64,000 bases of DNA, taken from contig CP087220.1 of NCBI GenBank assembly GCA_020912385.1, positions 1,240,001 to 1,304,000 of the forward strand. Reading direction: 5' to 3'. This document shows, one piece after another, positions 42,950-53,860 of this stretch; positions within the stretch are counted from its first letter, which is position 1, and every line of letters starts with the position of its first letter. The translations under genes were made by a program, and so were the position numbers. The notes under the pieces were generated by a model. It was not told where the DNA came from. It made no database searches and worked only from the letters and a program-made list of their open reading frames with translations. This stretch comes from Neofusicoccum parvum (lineage: Eukaryota; Ascomycota; Dothideomycetes; Botryosphaeriales; Botryosphaeriaceae).

Positions 42950-43378
42950 GGTGTGGGCGAATTATGAGGGCGGCTCGCGGGCGGTCGGGGTCGGCGTCGT
43001 CTTCGTCGTCGGAGGCGTGGCTGTACTCGCCCTGGACATGCTGGGGGTAATTGAGGCGGGCTGTGGGACAAAAGATGGCGTGAGTCGTGGAGTTAGGCTG
43101 TTGATGTGTGCGTGAGCTAAAAGACGCAGCGGCGCGGCTGAAAGAATGCGGGCACAGGGCACAGGGCACAGGGCGCAGAGCACAGGCACGCCGCGGCACA
43201 GCTAGCAGCGCGCGGCCGGGGGCCAGGGCTCGCGCTCAGTCGCGTCTCCCCTCGCGCCTGCGCGCAGTAGTAGGGCTGAAGTGACGGAGATTTCGGCCGC
43301 ACCCGCCCCGACGTCAGCTGCGAGCTTGAATTTATTCCACCCACCCCGCGCTCGCCCGCCAATTGCACCCGCATCTAC
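42950..43378. promoter_or_regulatory. Shared divergent promoter (RFTS gene / pus4)
   Basis: The only DNA between two divergent genes, so it must serve both. It contains a (cacaggg)n minisatellite and a CT/GA-biased tract. No TATA box is evident, as usual for constitutive genes. An attgcacccg stretch lies just before the pus4 ATG. Confidence 0.5.
43151..43187. repeat. Seven-base minisatellite (gggcaca)n
   Basis: About four to five copies of gggcaca or a one-base variant (gggcgca, gagcaca) in the divergent promoter. Short direct repeats in a promoter may vary in copy number between strains. Confidence 0.8.
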
Positions 43379-44661
43379 ATGTCCGGCTTCGCGACCGGCT
43401 TCAGACGCGTAGCCATGGCCTCCAGCAAGCCGCAGCTCCTCCAGGGAGTCCTTGGTACGCCTTGCAACGCCCCAATCCTCCTCCTCCCGCCGTCCATGAC
43501 CACTCCTCCAGAAACGCCTAACGCGCCGCGCCTCCCCTAGGGATCCACAAGCCCATGGGCATCTCGTCCGCCCAGGTCCTCCGCGACGTCGAGCAGCAGT
43601 TCAACAAATCCGCCCTCTTCGCGCCGCTGCTCGCCGCCGAGCGCGCCGCCATCGAGGACGAGAAGAAGCGCAACCCCAAGTACCGGCGGGCGCGCGGCCC
43701 CAACCGGGCCACGCGCGTCAAGCTCGGCCACGGCGGCACGCTGGACCCGCTCGCGACGGGCGTGCTGATCACGGGCGTCGGCGCCGGCACCAAGGCGCTC
43801 GGCCGCTTCCTGGGCGAGTGCACCAAGACGTACGAGGCGACGGTGCTGTTCGGCTGCGCGACCGACACGTACGACAACACGGGCAAGGTCATCCGGCGCG
43901 CCCCCTACCAGCACGTCACCAAGGACGCCGTCGAGGCCGCGCTGGCCAAGTACCGCGGCCCCGGCGAGCAGATCCCCCCCGTCTACTCGGCGCTCAAGTT
44001 CGGCGGCAAGAAGGCCTACGAGATCATGCGCGAGGGCGGCGAGCGCCCGGAGATGAAGCCGCGCCCGGTCACGGTGCATGCCCTGGAGCTGGTCGAGTGG
44101 ATGGAGCCCGGGACGCACGCGTGGAAGTTCCCCACCGAGGAGCTGGAGGCGTCGGAGGAGGAGAAGGATGCGATCCTCGGCGTGTCGGCGTCGAATAAGT
44201 CGGAAGACGCCCAGGCCTCCGCTGGTAGCAAGAGGAAGCGGGAAGAGGACGAGGCTGCTGAGAACTCGCCGAAGAAGACCAAGACTGAAGCTGGACCGGA
44301 GCCCGTCCACAGCAACCCTGATGGCTCATCAGCTCCTGCAGCTCTCATTCGCATGACTGTATCCTCTGGTTTCTATGTGCGCACGCTTTGCCACGACCTA
44401 GGTATCGACGTCGGAAGCTTCGGTTGCATGACCTACCTAGTGCGCAGCGAGCAGGGCGAGTTCAAGCTGGGCAAGAATGTTCTCGAATACGAGGAGTTGG
44501 AGAAGGGAGAGGAGGTGTGGGGACCCAAGGTACAGGGCTTCCTTGAAGACTGGATGGCACGAGAGGAGGGAAAGAATGGTGATACGGCGGATAAGGTTGA
44601 AGAGAAGCAAAAGACATCGAGATCGAGGTCGAGGTCTCCGATCAAGGAGGCAATATCTTAG
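43379..44661 (+). CDS. pus4: tRNA pseudouridine(55) synthase, TruB/Pus4 family
   Basis: Two exons, 43379-43454 and 43541-44661, encode 398 residues; the 86-nt intron splits the Gly of LQGVLGIHKPMGISSAQ. The TruB core is intact: KLGHGGTLDPLATGVLITGV with catalytic Asp94, KTYEATVLFGCATDTYDNTG, IPPVYSALKFGGKKAYE, and the late FYVRTLCHDLGIDVGSFGCM with YLVRSEQGEF. Pus4 makes pseudouridine 55 in the T-loop of cytosolic and mitochondrial tRNAs. A fungal insertion (about residues 240-315) is acidic with a KRKREED basic patch, a likely nuclear signal. The C-terminus is an SR-rich tail (RSRSRSPIKEAIS). The first ATG gives a short basic leader, and Met13 (MASSKPQ) could start a second form, which would suit dual mitochondrial and nuclear targeting. 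Confidence 0.95.
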
Positions 44662-44966
44662 TGCAAGAGATTCTAGAGAGGTAGGTGGAAGTGAGTAATC
44701 ACACTGACGAGAAGAGAATCAATCACGCCCAGAGCACCCGGAGTAATATGTTGAAATACATTCTCTGTACGGGTGAAATTAAAGAAAATCCATATATGCC
44801 ATGACCAGTCGTACCGCTCTTATCTGTAGGAAGAAAAGGCTATTGAAAAAAAAGAACAAAAATCTAGATGCACATGCTACGCTCGATCTGATGCAAACTC
44901 CCAAGCGAGTAAAACAAGGTGCAGGGTATCCTGTACACACAAAGCATGGATATCAGACTGTACGAT

Positions 44967-46520
44967 TTATCCCACACGGCCAACCTCCCTAGGGAAGATG
45001 GTTGACGCTGTCACCGTCTCTTCTTCCTCTTCCTTCACCTCCTCGTGATTCACAAAAATGAAACTGGCCAGCACAACAACAGCGCCGATCCAGTATGCCC
45101 AGTGACTGTTCTGGCCGTTGATGACCATCTGGCCGATGAGCGAGCATGGAATCGTCATACTCAGACCAACCGTCACGACGAGTGGGCTGCCGGTCAAAAG
45201 CATGGCATAAGCCCAGCACATGTCCGAGACGAGCGAGGTAGTGCTGTTAATGATGACGATAGCGGTGACGCGGAAGGAGGGCGGCAGCTCGAACGTCTCG
45301 ATGCCGGTGACGTGCAGCAGGATCAGCCCGGGCCACAGCATGACACAGTTGAACAGGCCGACCAGCCCGAAAAATAACGGCATGTTGACGCGCGATTCGT
45401 CCTCGATGCGCTTCTTCATCAGGACGGCGTAGAAGCCGTACATGACAGCCGACAGGAAAGCCAGCGCATCACCCAGCGCAATCTCGCCTTGTGTCTTGGA
45501 CGGGAAGGAGCCGCGGTTCTCGTCGCTGTTGTTTTCGCCAGAGATGTCGACGGTGCTGATGAGCACGATGCCGGCGAGAGAGGCGAGGACGCCAACGAGC
45601 TTGCGGATCGTGAAGTGCTCAACGCCGATAAAGGTGCCGCACAGGAGCGTCCAGATGCTGCTGGTGGAGGTGAGGATCGTGCTGCTGGCGACGGTGGTGT
45701 ACTCGAGGCAAGCGGCGGTGAAGTAGTTAGCCTGCATCGAAGATCCCAAGTTAGCCCTCGGTTCTCAACAACGTCCCCCCTTTCCCTCAGTCCCGGGGAG
45801 TTCAGGCATAAACCAAACGTACCAAGAACCACAGGATGCTGAACTCAAAGCTCAGCTTCGCCGTGTCCACGAACGTCAACCCCTCTGTGCTGTCCATCTG
45901 CGGATCCCCCATCTCCACGCTCAGCGTCTGCGACGCCCCCACAGCTTCGACGTCCGCGGGCCCCGAGTCCTCCTGCGACTGTCCCAGGAACGCTTCCCTT
46001 TCCGCGCCATCCTCCTGCTCCTTCACCGGCGCGTACGTGCTCTTGCTGCTCTTCCGGAAAGGCCGCTTGACCGCGTCGGCCAGCTGGCGGAACTGCTCCG
46101 GATCGCGGCGCGCCTGTCTGAACAGTATGGGGCCGAGCGGGATGACGAAGAAGGCGGTGTTGACGTAGGTCACGAAGTACGGCTTCGAGTACGTGTCGTC
46201 GGCGAAGATGGTCTGGAAGGATACGGGCCCCTGTCAGTGCTGCTGCAGGTACAAAGTTTCGCGGAGACGCGCGGAGAGCAAGAAGCGCGCATCGTGCAGG
46301 CGGGAAGCAGAAGGGGCGGCAGCGGGCTGGGGGTACTCACGCTCGCGAGGAAGTTGCTGGCGGTCCAGAGCACGACTGTCACGAGCAGCAGTATTATGCC
46401 GACGGTATGCCTCCACCGCGGCGGCATCTTGCCTTCTGACCACGCGCTGTATATGCTCTGGCCCGAAAAGACCGACGAGGCGCTGTGCGCGCCCAGCGCA
46501 GGGCGGGCAGCTCCGTCCAT
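44967..46520 (-). CDS. SLC35F5-like solute transporter (EamA/DMT superfamily)
   Basis: Three exons, 46520-46341, 46212-45823 and 45731-44967, encode 444 residues with clean GT-AG introns. About ten membrane helices are visible: HTVGIILLLVTVVLWTASNF, FVTYVNTAFFVIPLGPILF, FEFSILWFLANYFTAACLEY, LVGVLASLAGIVLISTVDIS, ALAFLSAVMYGFYAVLM, FGLVGLFNCVMLWPGLILLH, AYWIGAVVVLASFIFVN. A long charged loop between helices 2 and 3 (about 85-170) and an acidic tail (EEVKEEEEETVTAS) face the cytosol. The closest named relatives are yeast YML018C and Thi74, at the vacuolar membrane. The substrate is unknown. The SSTILTSTSSIWTLL segment is the most conserved part of the family. It converges with pus4, leaving a 305-bp gap that contains only 3' UTRs. 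Confidence 0.9.
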
Positions 46521-47139
46521 GGTGTTTGTGTCGCGGGGTGTTTCAGTGCTTGGCGGAGAGGGTGCGAATGTATGGAACGGGAAGGTCCGATAAGTGAGCG
46601 TGAGCGATGACGATGCGCTTAGACTATCTGCAGGGACTCTCAGGTCGCGGGGATGGATGGAGCGAGAGTGCAGCGAGAACCCGGGCGGCGCTGTGCATGG
46701 AGAGCGCGCGAGCTGCGCATGTGCCGTGTGGCGAGGGGGTGGGAGGGGCGCCGAGGAGGATCTGGCATTTGGTGTTGCATGGTTGGGACTCCGTGCAGTC
46801 GGCGAGGTTTCAATGGTGGGTGCCCGCCGCGTCCCTGTCTCGCTTCCCTCGGCACGCCGCATTGCTCCTGGATGCTTGGCACGAGATAGGCGCGCCGGCC
46901 GGTGTGCACGCGTGACCCGAAAGCACTATCACCATTCCACGCGTACATATGTACAGTCTTTCGTGCAGAAACATAATCGAAATCGCATCCGAGTCCCGGG
47001 ATGCCCTCTTGTAGCGCTCATTAACCACCAGGAAGAACAAAGAACCAATTAAACGCCTCGGCCATGAACCAATCACTCGTGTAGTGTTTCCGTCCCCACC
47101 GCTCTCTAGCACAAAGACGGGAGAGAAACGCGGGGCCGT
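46521..47139. other. Intergenic, transporter promoter to ypt7 3' side
   Basis: About 0.6 kb. It holds the promoter of the SLC35F-like gene at the low-coordinate end and the ypt7 3' UTR at the high-coordinate end. GC-rich frames on both strands have no domains. Confidence 0.55.
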
Positions 47140-48090
47140 CTAGCACGCGCAGCCGTCGCGGTCGCTCTCGAGGTTGATCGGTATCGTCTCGGGGAAGTCC
47201 TGGTTGAAGTCGCCCGCCTCCTCCTGCGCAAGCGCCTGGCGCGCAATGACTGCGGGGCGCTGTTAGCGGAAAGCAGCACAAATCCACGGGGAATCCTACC
47301 CTCGAACGCCTGCTCGACGTTGATGGCCTCCTTGGCGCTGGTCTCGAAGTAGGGGATGCCGCCCTTGGAGTTGCAGAAAGCCATGGCGCGCTTCGTGGAG
47401 ATCTGGTATCATCGTCAATCATGTCGTCATCGTCCATCAGGCATCCCAACGTACCATGCGCTTGCTCTCCTCAACATCGATCTTGTTGCCAATGACGACC
47501 TGTCCCAGTGTCAATGAATGATTCAAGCGTGCAGCAGTGCGGGGCTGCATACGAAGGGGAAGCTCTCGGGATCCATGGGGCTGGCTTGGATGAGGAATTC
47601 GTCCCGCCAGCTGTCAAGCGTGTCGAAACTCTTGGCGTTGTTGACGTCGTAAACGAGGACGCAGCAGTCGGCGCCGCGGTAGAAGGCTACACCAAGTGAC
47701 TGGAAGCGCTCCTGGCCTGCGGTGTCCCAGAGCTATGCCGAAATCAGCCTACGAGCCGCAAGGCTGTGTTGATAAGCACCCACCTGCATCGTCACCAGGC
47801 GGTCGTCCACGAGAACCTCCTTCGTCAGGAAATCGGCGCCGATGGTGGCCTTGTAGCTCGCGCTGAATTTCTTGTTCACCTGTGCATCATCGACGTTACT
47901 ATCGGAAGGCGGCAAGGGTGGGAGGGGCGTAGGAAGCGGTAGAGGCGACGTACATATTGGTTCATCAAGCTGGTCTTGCCGACGCCGCTATCACCCAGGA
48001 TGATGACCTGCGCTTCGTGTCAGAGCGGACCCCCTGTGTCGCGTGGGGGAGGAGGCGCACCTTGAGCAGGACCTTTCTTCTCGAAGCCAT
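47140..48090 (-). CDS. ypt7: Rab GTPase Ypt7 (Rab7)
   Basis: Seven exons (48090-48061, 48007-47954, 47879-47784, 47732-47553, 47499-47455, 47402-47300, 47249-47140) give exactly 205 residues, the usual fungal Ypt7 length. All six introns are GT-AG and 50-75 nt. Motifs in order: GDSGVGKTS (15-23), switch [30 protein letters not shown]. The C-terminus is GCAC, a double-cysteine geranylgeranylation site. The Rab7-specific stretches [20 protein letters not shown] and [20 protein letters not shown] are present. Ypt7 drives HOPS-dependent homotypic vacuole fusion and late endosome and autophagosome delivery to the vacuole. The many tiny exons make automated prediction error-prone here. Confidence 0.97.
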
Positions 48091-48843
48091 GGTTGCGCTG
48101 TTGAGTCCGGCGGTGCGTGCAGCTGTGTTGTTGTGGCGAAACGCGGCGGGTTGTCGCAAGCCAGAAATAGGACGTCCGGCCGAGGAGCAGGTGAGAGGGG
48201 ATGCGCACGTTACAGGCGACGGCGACAGGAGCAGAGATTTGTTGTCGGGATCGGTGTGATGTGTTGACGCGGGAGATGTGCAGCTCAGGACGTCAAAGCT
48301 CTGGGCACGAGGTCGGTGAAGCTTGGCTGATGATGACGGGCCAACGACAGGGGTGCAGACGCACCTCCGGCCATCTACTCAACGCACCCTCGCCTCCGCA
48401 ACACTCCTCCGCTTGTGCCTCGTCGCATCCGAGCCATTCTGCATCTTTGGCGAACCTCGCCGCTCGCGCACGGCGCTACTACACCCATCGCCAGGAAAAC
48501 CGGCGCGCGGATGGGGCCAAGGGCGAGCCTGAGCGGCCCCTGCTTTGCCGCGCAGCAGCGGCAAGATAGTCGTTGCCGCTCGTGGTATCGAGATACGAGG
48601 CAGGGAAAGCTTCTTTTTTCTGATACTTTGGATCGTCTCCGGACTTTTTGCCGTCTTCGTGCAACGTCTCGATCTTGCTTTTTCCTGTCGATTTTCACGT
48701 CACGCACACAATCAACACTATTGAATGCCCCTCGCTGTGGCTAACTACATGTTCACACATCTTCGACTAAACAAATACTTCCAGCAGTCTGTCCTATGGT
48801 CTAGCAAATTGTCCAACCCATCATGCCGTGCTGCCAAAATCGC
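48091..48843. other. Intergenic, ypt7 promoter
   Basis: About 0.75 kb between the ypt7 ATG and the stop codon of the NmrA-like gene. It should contain the ypt7 promoter and 5' UTR. No open frame is convincing. Confidence 0.55.
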
Positions 48844-50102
48844 TCAAGGGCCGAAGTTGTAGTGAGGCTTCTCAACTTTACCAGCCAGCAGATCAACCAA
48901 AAAGTCATCGAACGTGATAGGCTTGAAGTCCGGGTACAGTTCGCGAGCATCGAGGTAGCCAAGGTATTTGGCATACTCAGGGCTGTTGTCGCCCCGCACG
49001 CACTTACTGTATTCGTACTCTGCCCCCCATCGCTTCATCTTATGCATAACATTGCCAGGCTCCTTCTCATTGGCAGCCCTGAGTCCTTCAACGCGAGCTA
49101 TGGTTTCCTCGAACGACTCCTGTGGGACTTGCGTCAGCTAGCTGGTTCTACTACGCTCGTTCCCTCTGAATTGTATGAGGGAAGCCTATGATCTGTCGGT
49201 AGTATACGCACATGCTTCCTCTCGATCTTCTCCCCAGCCACCTTCTCCGACTTGGCGAAAATTTCGTTTTCGGTGAGCACGTCGCTCGCTGTGAAGACGA
49301 ACTTGTTCAGCGTACGCTCGTCATTGATGATGCGCGCTGTCCAACGACCGATGTCACGCAGGTCACCAATAATGGTGGGCACCTCTCCATCGCCATGAAT
49401 CGTAGTGCTGGGAACCATGGCAGCATAGTCAAACCGGCCGGATGGCACGCTGGGGAAAGACACCTGATGCCAGTATCCAACGTCGATGACGGTGTAAGGG
49501 AGGTAAATCCTCTTGATGTGATTGTAGATTTCCTCTTTCTGTATGGTTGAGAGGCTTGTCAGAACTGAGTAATTTCCTTTCAAGCAAGCACTGCTTGCTT
49601 AGAGTAACGGCTGAACTGTGCACGTTTGGGACTTACCACATCCCGCAGTTGCATGACACCTCCCACCGGCGCAACCGTAATCCATGCACATGGCACGAAA
49701 CGCTTTACGCCCGCCTTCTTCGCAGCAGTGGCGAGATTTCTCTGAGCCAACTGTGAACCAGCATCGATGGCGCTGATGGTGACATCAACACCCTTGAGCA
49801 GCGGAACAAGCTCATCGACAGGGGCATTGATGTCAGCGACGACAATTTTCACGCCCCGCTCTGCAATCTTCTTCACCTCAGGCTTCTCTGCAGATGATGG
49901 CCTGATGAGAGCCTCGACTTCCTGTGAACAAATATATCAGAGTCTATCGTAGTAATAGTGACAGGAAAATCCGAATGATAACATCGGAATCCAACAGGAT
50001 GCGAGGTTCACGTACGAATCTGCCATCCTCAAGCAGTCCATCGAGAATGGACTTGCCAGTGTTACCTGTGGCACCAAGAAGTAAGACCCGCTGTTTGGCC
50101 AT
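48844..50102 (-). CDS. NmrA-like / isoflavone-reductase-like NAD(P)-binding protein
   Basis: Four exons (50102-50016, 49921-49637, 49538-49212, 49119-48844) encode 324 residues, and every intron falls between codons. The N-terminus MAKQRVLLLGATGNTGKS has the GxxGxxG dinucleotide-binding motif (Gly10, 13, 16) of atypical short-chain dehydrogenases. Next come VEALIRPSS, the second strand GVKIVVADINAPVDELVPLL, and GVDVTISAIDAGSQLAQRNL with AAKKAGVKRFVPCAW. A substrate half follows with YTVIDVGYWHQVSFP and GDGEVPTIIGDLRDIGRWTA. Relatives are aromatic-alcohol or isoflavone reductases and NmrA-type redox sensors. The catalytic Lys seen in true reductases is not obvious, so a regulatory role is possible. 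No biosynthetic neighbours point to a substrate. Confidence 0.9.
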
Positions 50103-52138
50103 GGTGGATCTGAAAGAATCTGGAATTCAGCAAGGGATATGAGAATCGATTGCAGGAACGGGCTGGTTTTTTTGTATTTCGGAAAGTGAATGGATGAGAT
50201 CATTGCTGTCTATTTAAGTTCCCAAATGTTCTACGTCTAACGCAATTGTCAGTTGGCAAGCATTCTAGGGTGTCTGAGTGGAGCATTGCAAAGAGGGGAA
50301 CGTTAGGTAAGCATGATGATCACGGAGTTCGGATCGCACCGTACCCGTACCCGAAAACACTCGGTTTCGGGCATGAAAGAAGGACATGCCACGGGTGAGG
50401 TGGTATTCCATTACCGATAGCCATCTTATGAAGCAAGCTGCGCCTGAAAGTGGCTTTGTGTCGTGCTTCTAGCAAACCGGACGCTTTTCGGCTGGACAAA
50501 TTCGGGCGGACGAACGTGACCTGTGATGTCAGCAGACGAGTCCACCGGACATCTGATATATTTGCTTCTTCTTCAAGACAAAGGCCGGACTTTGTTTTTG
50601 GAGTGCTGGTGCCAAGGACCCTACTTCGAAATCGTTCACGGCTTGGGGCTTTTTTTCTCTCGCTTCTCAGCCACGATTTCGAATTTCCTATTCGCGTAAA
50701 GCCGAGCGAGAGAGTCGGTGACGAACACCCAGTCGCCTGTGGTGGAGAACCGGGTCCAATAGTCGGGCTTCAGTCCATCTGCTCGGGCAGCAATCCGGAA
50801 CACAGTCTGCCGGGAGAAACGAGGGCAAAGGACTCTCTTTTCGATATCCGAAGGAATCAGAGCGGGCGCCCATGAGGTATAAAAGCAAAGCAGGCAGAGG
50901 ATGAGCTCAGTGCTGACAGGGGCCAGTGCAACAGGGTGTGTGACGAGACGGGTTAGGAAACAAGCATCGATCGAACGCGATCAAAGGCTTCTAGAAAAAC
51001 GCATCACGCATCAATCCAGATCTCAGTCGGCTCCGCAATGGTGGCGGCGATCTGGAACGAAGGAACGGGCTGCAGATGCTTGCTTCGACCACGGCGTGCG
51101 CTCAATGACCGGTGAAGCGTTGACTCAGGCTTCAGCTTTGCGGGCTCGCTCCGTTGAAATTGAAGGGGCCCGTGACGTAGGGGCAGACATCTCAGCTTGT
51201 GCGAGAACTGTGTTGTTCGTCTTCGCTGGCAAGCGCGGGCTTAGGCGACGCTGGCGGGGCAGGCAAACTAGTCATTGCCGGTGCAGCACCGAGCGCTCCG
51301 GCGACGTGTTGACGCGGCCTGCACGGGCTGCCGCCGGGAGGCAGATCGACCGGGTCGGCTGCCAGGACGAGGGCTGCACGAGTGGTTTCTGGTTCGGCGG
51401 ATGCAGAATGTTCGAAGCGCATGCGCAAGTTGGATGTTCGCGCATGTGTTTCCAGCGGCCACATGAATCTCGGAAAGACCCCTGTGACGCGCCGCGCAGG
51501 GCAGGGGGCCGTGACGATCGCGAACACCCTGGCCAGCTGCAGCCACCCAGCCAACGCCGCCCGGTCGCCGCCTCCAGAACGCCATTTTCGTGACCATCGA
51601 AGCTGAAAAGACGCCATTCATCGCCTAAGCCCTGTCCTTTGGGTCGCATTTCCGCCCTTGGCGCTCCCGTCCTGGTCATGCTGCCCCCGCCATGCCCGAA
51701 CATGACATTGCCGATCGCTCCGTCCCAGCTGAGCGCCTGGCCCGGCCGCGGCCATCAGACCCGCTGGCAAGCTTCAACCATGCTCAACCGTGGCGGGCAG
51801 GCCACTCCTGAGCTGCCGACTGATGCTCCAGCTTGAAACCACCCAGCAGACATGCGCCTGCGCCGTCGGCTCTCGCTACACTCGCCGGACAGGCCAATCT
51901 ATGCCCTCGCTCTAGTTTCACTTCCGGACGAGAGAGCCGCCTGCGTCGCATCCTTGACGTGCTGTGCGCCTCGCTGTTGCCCCCGGCCAGACTGCTGGCC
52001 GTTGTACGAAGTTACTACCTGCTAATAATACCGGTGTGGATGCATCCTAGCGCTTAGTAGCCATCCTGCTGCCTTTCTATAAGTCCCTGGGCACGTACTT
52101 GTTTGCAACAGATCCCGAGTCCCTCTTCCAAATGAGAT
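50103..52138. other. Intergenic region, no gene seen
   Basis: About 2 kb with the promoter of the NmrA-like gene at the low end. A TATA-like gtataaaag occurs at about 50877-50885 with no gene attached. Frames at 50.9-51.7 kb on both strands are Arg/Ala-rich and domain-free. Confidence 0.5.
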
Positions 52139-52739
52139 ATGCCTTCTCTGCCCTCAGTCCTTCCTGCTTACTACCCCACGCAAATGCAAGACGTTGCTAC
52201 GCTTGCTAGTACGCCGTTGTGGAGAACATTAGCGCTGTCGTTGGCCGCTGTGCTCTGTCTATTACTTTATTTGCGCCGCCGACGGCATCCAGCAGGCTCA
52301 TACCACAACGAGCAACCCGCCCCTGTGTTTGAGAAAGACATGTCCTATCCCAGCGTCGCGCCGTCTCTGCCCGACTACAACGCTCCTATCAATCACCACT
52401 TCAGCAATCCGGATGCCTCCCACTTCTCAAGCTTCAATTTTCCCGCCGCTGCACCGCCACCCCTACCTCTGCCTACCATACGCCGGCATTCGTGCCACGT
52501 AGCACAACCACCACCATTCCCGCCAACAACAACGCACTACACACGGAGGATATCAGCAGACAGCATTCAACCAGCAAGGTCAATACGAGGGAGCATTATG
52601 CGAGGCGGATCTCTTGCTCCGGGGGTTAGACGGAATCAATGGACGATCGAGATACGATGAGCATGACAGCGAAATTTATGAAAGGACTGGCTGGAGCAAC
52701 ACGTTACGAGAAACGGCCTGGAGTTTGGGGGATGTATGA
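52139..52739 (+). CDS. Small single-pass membrane protein, unrecognised
   Basis: Proposed two-exon model, 52139-52498 and 52557-52739, giving 180 residues. Exon 1 has one membrane helix (TLALSLAAVLCLLLYL) followed by RRRRHP, so the C-terminal part should be cytoplasmic, then a Pro/Ser-rich linker. Reading straight on gives a poor tail, whereas another frame downstream is clearly protein-like (QTAFNQQGQYEGALCEADLL, LRGLDGINGRSRYDEHDSEI, YERTGWSNTLRETAWSLGDV, then stop). A 58-nt GTAGCA...TATCAG intron joins the two in phase. The exact acceptor could shift by three bases. I do not recognise the family. It resembles the short membrane-anchored proteins common in Pezizomycotina with unknown roles. 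Confidence 0.55.
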
Positions 52740-53020
52740 TTTGGACAGGCCTGATGTAATGGAAAAGTCCGGCCTGTATTTCCTAGCCAAGTTGGCCATG
52801 GATGTGGACGTAAATGGTTGATATCCACATCGAATATGCTCTCTCGTCTTCGACAGCGCAAAATCAAATAGACAAATCCTTGCCCCGCAGAAAACGCCAC
52901 CCAAATCGCTCACAGTAACATCGCGTACCGTATGCCGGAAGGATTTCCGTGCCTCGTAAAGAATCCTAGCCGGACCGCATTTGCCCGTCCAGCCAGCCAC
53001 CTGAAAACATGACTCCACTG

Positions 53021-53584
53021 CTACCTGCCCTCGTACCTCTCGGTTCCGGTGTAAAAGCGGATCAGACTCTCCGCGCCAAGCAAGTCGCCCTGCCTCAGCA
53101 GCTGCGCGATATCAATGTTGAGCGGGGAATCGGGCTCGGCGGAGGTGAGGAGCTGGTGGATGGAGGTCAAAGTGGTGGAGATGGTGAAGGCAGGGCTCCA
53201 GGCAGACTTGAGGGTGTCGAGGCAGATCTCGCCGGTTTTGAAGTGCACGTTCGGGTGGCAGATGGGCGTGATAAACTTGACATCCGGCGCGGCGAGCGGA
53301 TAGGTCGGCGGAATGCGGATGTCGAGGAGCCAGCGGCCGTCTGAGGTTGGCGATGTCAGCTGAGGCAATAGATGCGGGTGGTTGTGGAAATGGTTACTTT
53401 CGTATGCAGTACCCGGCACGCCTCTCATCACAGCTGTCCAGTGCGTCAACTCGTCGTCGTTCACGGGGCCTAGGCGCTGCAGCGCATCGTTCGGGTCTGT
53501 CTGGTAGGACTGCAGCTCGACAAGCAGACGCTTGGTGGGCGTCTGGGCGCGGCTCGACGTCATCTGAGAGGGTCGCGCGCTCAC
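53021..53584 (-). CDS. pex4: Peroxisomal ubiquitin-conjugating enzyme E2 (peroxin-4)
   Basis: Two exons, 53584-53398 and 53340-53021, encode 168 residues. The 57-nt intron (GTAACC...CTCAG with a cagctgac branch site) is a multiple of three and has no stop, so it also reads through as 19 extra residues. Splicing restores the conserved AYENGRWLLDIRIPPTYPLA. The E2 fold then shows the HPN motif and the active-site Cys102 in HPNVHFKTGEICLDTLKSAW, then LTSIHQLLTSAEPDSPLNID and a C-terminal helix. The pattern GEICLDTLKSAWSPAFTIS fits Pex4, which with Pex22 monoubiquitinates the import receptor Pex5 for recycling. Start choice: Met1 or Met8 (MTSSRAQTPTKRL). It is divergent from rrp46. Confidence 0.9.
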   Translation of the reverse strand: MSARPSQMTSSRAQTPTKRLLVELQSYQTDPNDALQRLGPVNDDELTHWTAVMRGVPGTAYESNHFHNHPHLLPQLTSPTSDGRWLLDIRIPPTYPLAAPDVKFITPICHPNVHFKTGEICLDTLKSAWSPAFTISTTLTSIHQLLTSAEPDSPLNIDIAQLLRQGDLLGAESLIRFYTGTERYEGR

Positions 53585-53860
53585 TCGCTCAAGTGGTGCT
53601 CTGGGCAGAGAGTCTGGCGCAAGACCTGCACGCTGAGCACGAGATTTTGTGAGTGAGGGTTATCGCAGCTGCGCGTCCAGAGCTATGGCACCGCATGCCG
53701 GCGGGAAGCCTCGGTCATGCGCGGATGATCTTCGGGATCGGCGTTTGCGACGTACCGACACATTTTCTGGGGAAGCCTGAGCCGGACGGTAAAGCAATTC
53801 TCGTGGAAGCGCATCGCGAACATCTGCACGTCTGCCGTACCACCGCCGAACCACCTCGTC

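Noticed and set aside
52639..52821. A separate 60-residue gene after the small membrane protein
   Set aside because: A different frame over the same bases gives a better protein continuation of the upstream gene through a 58-nt intron.
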